A stretch of 33,313 nucleotides of DNA from an uncultured Bacteroidales bacterium (GTDB lineage Bacteria; Bacteroidota; Bacteroidia; Bacteroidales; Bacteroidaceae), in the NCBI GenBank assembly GCA_902779315.1, contig CACZBC010000035.1, positions 1-33,313 of the forward strand. The letters are read 5' to 3'. The notes under the pieces were generated by a model. That model was not told the DNA's origin. It saw only the letters and a list, made by a program, of their open reading frames with translations, and did not search any database. Of this stretch, positions 31,628 through 33,313 are shown piece by piece (the first letter of the stretch is position 1; each line of letters starts with the position of its first letter). The translations under genes and the position numbers were made by a program.

Positions 31628-32681
31628 CCGCCATGTGGCTCTCGGCGCACTTATGTCGCCCTTTGGCGGATTCATCATGCCTATTCAGTACTCGAACATC
31701 ACAGACGAGCACAATGCCGTAAGACAGCATTGTGGCGTCTTCGACGTGAGTCATATGGGCGAAGTGCGCATCACGGGTCCTGATGCAGAGAAGTATGTTC
31801 AGCACATCTTCACGAATGATGTGGCTGGAGCCCCAGTCGGACAGATATATTATGGTATGATGCTCTACCCGAATGGCGGCACAGTCGATGACTTGCTCGT
31901 CTATAAGATGGGCGAGAACGACTTCTTCCTCGTCATCAACGCCGCAAATATCGACAAGGATGTGGCTTGGATGAAGGAACAAACTGCCGGCTTCGACATC
32001 AAGCTTGACCATCAGAGCGACTTCTACGGGCAATTGGCAGTCCAAGGACCTGAAGCCGAAACCGTCGTTGAAGAGGTGCTCGGCATCCCCTGCAAGGAGT
32101 TGAAGTTCTACACGGCTAAGGTCGTGGGCGACATCATCGTGTCTCGCACAGGTTATACGGGTGAGGACGGATTCGAGATCTACGGCTCTCACGAGTTCAC
32201 GCAGCAGGCTTGGGACAAGCTCATCCAGAGTGGCCGCTGCAAACCTTGCGGCCTTGGTTGTCGCGACACCCTGCGCTTCGAAGTCGGTCTGCCACTTTAT
32301 GGCGACGAACTTAGCGCAGACATCTCCCCCGTAATGGCAGGTCTGTCGATGTTCTGCAAGCTTGACAAGCCCGAATTCATCGGTAAGGAAGCCCTCGTTG
32401 AGCAGAAGGCAAACGGCGTTCCACAGAAGCTCGTCGGCATCGAACTCGTGGATAAGGCAATCCCTCGTCACGGTTATGCAGTCCTCAATGCTGAAGGCGA
32501 ACAGGTTGGCGAAGTCACAACCGGCTATCATTGCCTCAGCGTGGACAAGAGCGTCTGCATGGCTCTCGTCAAGACCGACTATGCAAAACTCGACACCCCA
32601 CTCTTTGTCCAAATCCGCAAGAAAGTCTTCGAGGGCAAAGTTGTCAAGAAGAAATTTTACGATAAACATTATAAAAAATAA
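31602..32681 (+). CDS. gcvT: Glycine cleavage system T protein (aminomethyltransferase)
   Basis: This 359-residue tetrahydrofolate-dependent aminomethyltransferase releases ammonia and methylene-THF from the aminomethyl-lipoyl group on GcvH. Visible landmarks are FDVSHMGEVRITGPDA, NGGTVDDLLVY (Asp96, the conserved catalytic aspartate position), SRTGYTGEDGFEIY and CGLGCRDTLRFEVGLPLYG. The ATG at 31602 gives the normal N-terminus MEKKTCLYDRHVALGA; an ATG 33 bases earlier would extend it without conserved residues. It overlaps lplA by 26 bases and precedes gcvH by 7 bases. Confidence 0.95.
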   Translation: MEKKTCLYDRHVALGALMSPFGGFIMPIQYSNITDEHNAVRQHCGVFDVSHMGEVRITGPDAEKYVQHIFTNDVAGAPVGQIYYGMMLYPNGGTVDDLLVYKMGENDFFLVINAANIDKDVAWMKEQTAGFDIKLDHQSDFYGQLAVQGPEAETVVEEVLGIPCKELKFYTAKVVGDIIVSRTGYTGEDGFEIYGSHEFTQQAWDKLIQSGRCKPCGLGCRDTLRFEVGLPLYGDELSADISPVMAGLSMFCKLDKPEFIGKEALVEQKANGVPQKLVGIELVDKAIPRHGYAVLNAEGEQVGEVTTGYHCLSVDKSVCMALVKTDYAKLDTPLFVQIRKKVFEGKVVKKKFYDKHYKK

Positions 32682-32688
32682 GAAAACT

Positions 32689-33069
32689 ATGGCAAAATTT
32701 GAAGAAGGACTCCGTTACAGCGAGTCACACGAGTACATTCGCGTAGAAGGCGAATATGGTTACATTGGCATTTCGGACTATGCTCAGCATGCTCTCGGCA
32801 ATGTGGTTTACGTCGACATGCCTGAAGTGGACGACGAGGTAACTGCAGGCGAAGAGTTTGGCGCCGTTGAAAGCGTCAAGGCTGCAAGTGATCTGATTTC
32901 TCCCGTAAGCGGCACCGTCGTTGAAGTCAACGAGGCTCTCGAGGACACACCCGAGCTCTTGAACGAAGACGCCTTTGCCAACTGGATCATCAAAGTGCAG
33001 CTCTCCGACCCCTCGGAACTCGACAACCTGATGGACGTGGAAGCATACAAAGCACATTGTAACGAATAA
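32689..33069 (+). CDS. gcvH: Glycine cleavage system H protein
   Basis: This 126-residue lipoyl carrier shuttles the aminomethyl group between the P, T and L proteins. The lipoyl lysine is Lys64 in GAVESVKAASD. Conserved flanking residues include HEYIRVEGEYGYIGISDYAQ and ISPVSGTVVEVNE. Length is normal. It is 7 bases after gcvT and 7 bases before gcvPA. Its lipoylation partner LplA is in the same operon. Confidence 0.96.
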   Translation: MAKFEEGLRYSESHEYIRVEGEYGYIGISDYAQHALGNVVYVDMPEVDDEVTAGEEFGAVESVKAASDLISPVSGTVVEVNEALEDTPELLNEDAFANWIIKVQLSDPSELDNLMDVEAYKAHCNE

Positions 33070-33076
33070 AATCATC

Positions 33077-33313
33077 ATGTACAAGTACTTTCCCCACACC
33101 GAGGAGGACTTGCAGGAGATGCTGAAGGCCGCTGGCGCGAAGACGGTTCACGACCTCTTTGCCGACATTCCTGAGGCTGCGCGCTTCAAGAGAGACTACG
33201 AACTGCCGGAAGCCCTCTCGGAAACTGACCTGCGACTCTTCTTCGAACAACTGACTGCACCTGACAACACGAGGCAACTCGTCTGCTTTGCCGGTGCAGG
33301 ATGCTACGACCAC
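33077..33313 (+). CDS. gcvPA: Glycine dehydrogenase (decarboxylating) subunit 1, 5' part
   Basis: The window contains the first 79 codons of a gene whose translation begins MYKYFPHTEEDLQEMLKAAG and continues with HDLFADIPEAARFKRDYELP and CFAGAGCYDH. This is the N-terminus of the split GcvPA-type P protein, not the long single-chain GcvP. It uses pyridoxal phosphate with GcvPB to decarboxylate glycine and load GcvH. A gcvPB gene is expected further downstream. It is cut by the window edge and shows no defect. Confidence 0.85.
   Translation, partial: MYKYFPHTEEDLQEMLKAAGAKTVHDLFADIPEAARFKRDYELPEALSETDLRLFFEQLTAPDNTRQLVCFAGAGCYDH

Overview
The window is about 33 kb of a Bacteroidales chromosome, most likely Prevotellaceae or a close relative. 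The evidence is a SusC/SusD pair, an OMP_b-brl_3-type outer-membrane protein, tRNA genes without an encoded CCA, a split-type glycine decarboxylase (gcvPA), and several promoters of the Bacteroidetes form TTG-N19/20-TAnnTTTG. All recognised genes look intact; only the last is cut, by the window edge.

Layout. 433-3345 (+): secreted beta-barrel protein with a Gly/Arg-rich tail, behind an ECF-type promoter. 3460-6420 (-): tRNA-Arg(CCT), then korA and korB (2-oxoacid:ferredoxin oxidoreductase). 6771-16277 (+): a compact polysaccharide utilisation locus (promoter, SusC, SusD, multidomain GH85 endo-beta-N-acetylglucosaminidase, terminator), probably for N-glycans. 16440-20029 (-): sirtuin, TGS-domain nucleoside kinase and a DUF5009 membrane acyltransferase, read in that order. 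20074-24674 (+): three consecutive FKBP-type prolyl isomerases with three different predicted locations, then a GH97 glycosidase and a strong terminator. 24704-27003 (+): autoregulated-looking ECF sigma factor, single-pass anti-sigma-like protein, small secreted protein and outer-membrane barrel. 27005-28671 (-): Ser-type sulfatase. 28658-30346 (+): tRNA-Leu(CAA) and a secreted alpha/beta hydrolase. 30843-33313 (+): lplA-family ligase, gcvT, gcvH and the start of gcvPA, a lipoate and glycine-cleavage operon.

The most unusual feature is a family of intergenic arrays built on a 22-bp unit. They occur at six places (about 3360-3461, 6535-6762, 16304-16445, 22509-22640, 26915-26998, 30439-30584). 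Unit sequence varies a good deal, but in nearly every step the period is exactly 22 bp. The consensus reads AAGTTTGCCAAC followed by TTCACACGTG and is quasi-palindromic (GTGAAGTT-TGCC-AACTTCAC). Arrays fill the gaps between genes, sometimes supplying or abutting stop codons. One ends immediately before the SusC promoter, and one forms a perfect 13-bp hairpin followed by a T-run, i.e. a terminator. I do not recognise this element as a described family.

A second theme is regulation. The first gene and the ECF sigma gene share the same promoter geometry (AAC-N16-CGTCTT), which suggests they belong to one ECF regulon although they lie 24 kb apart.
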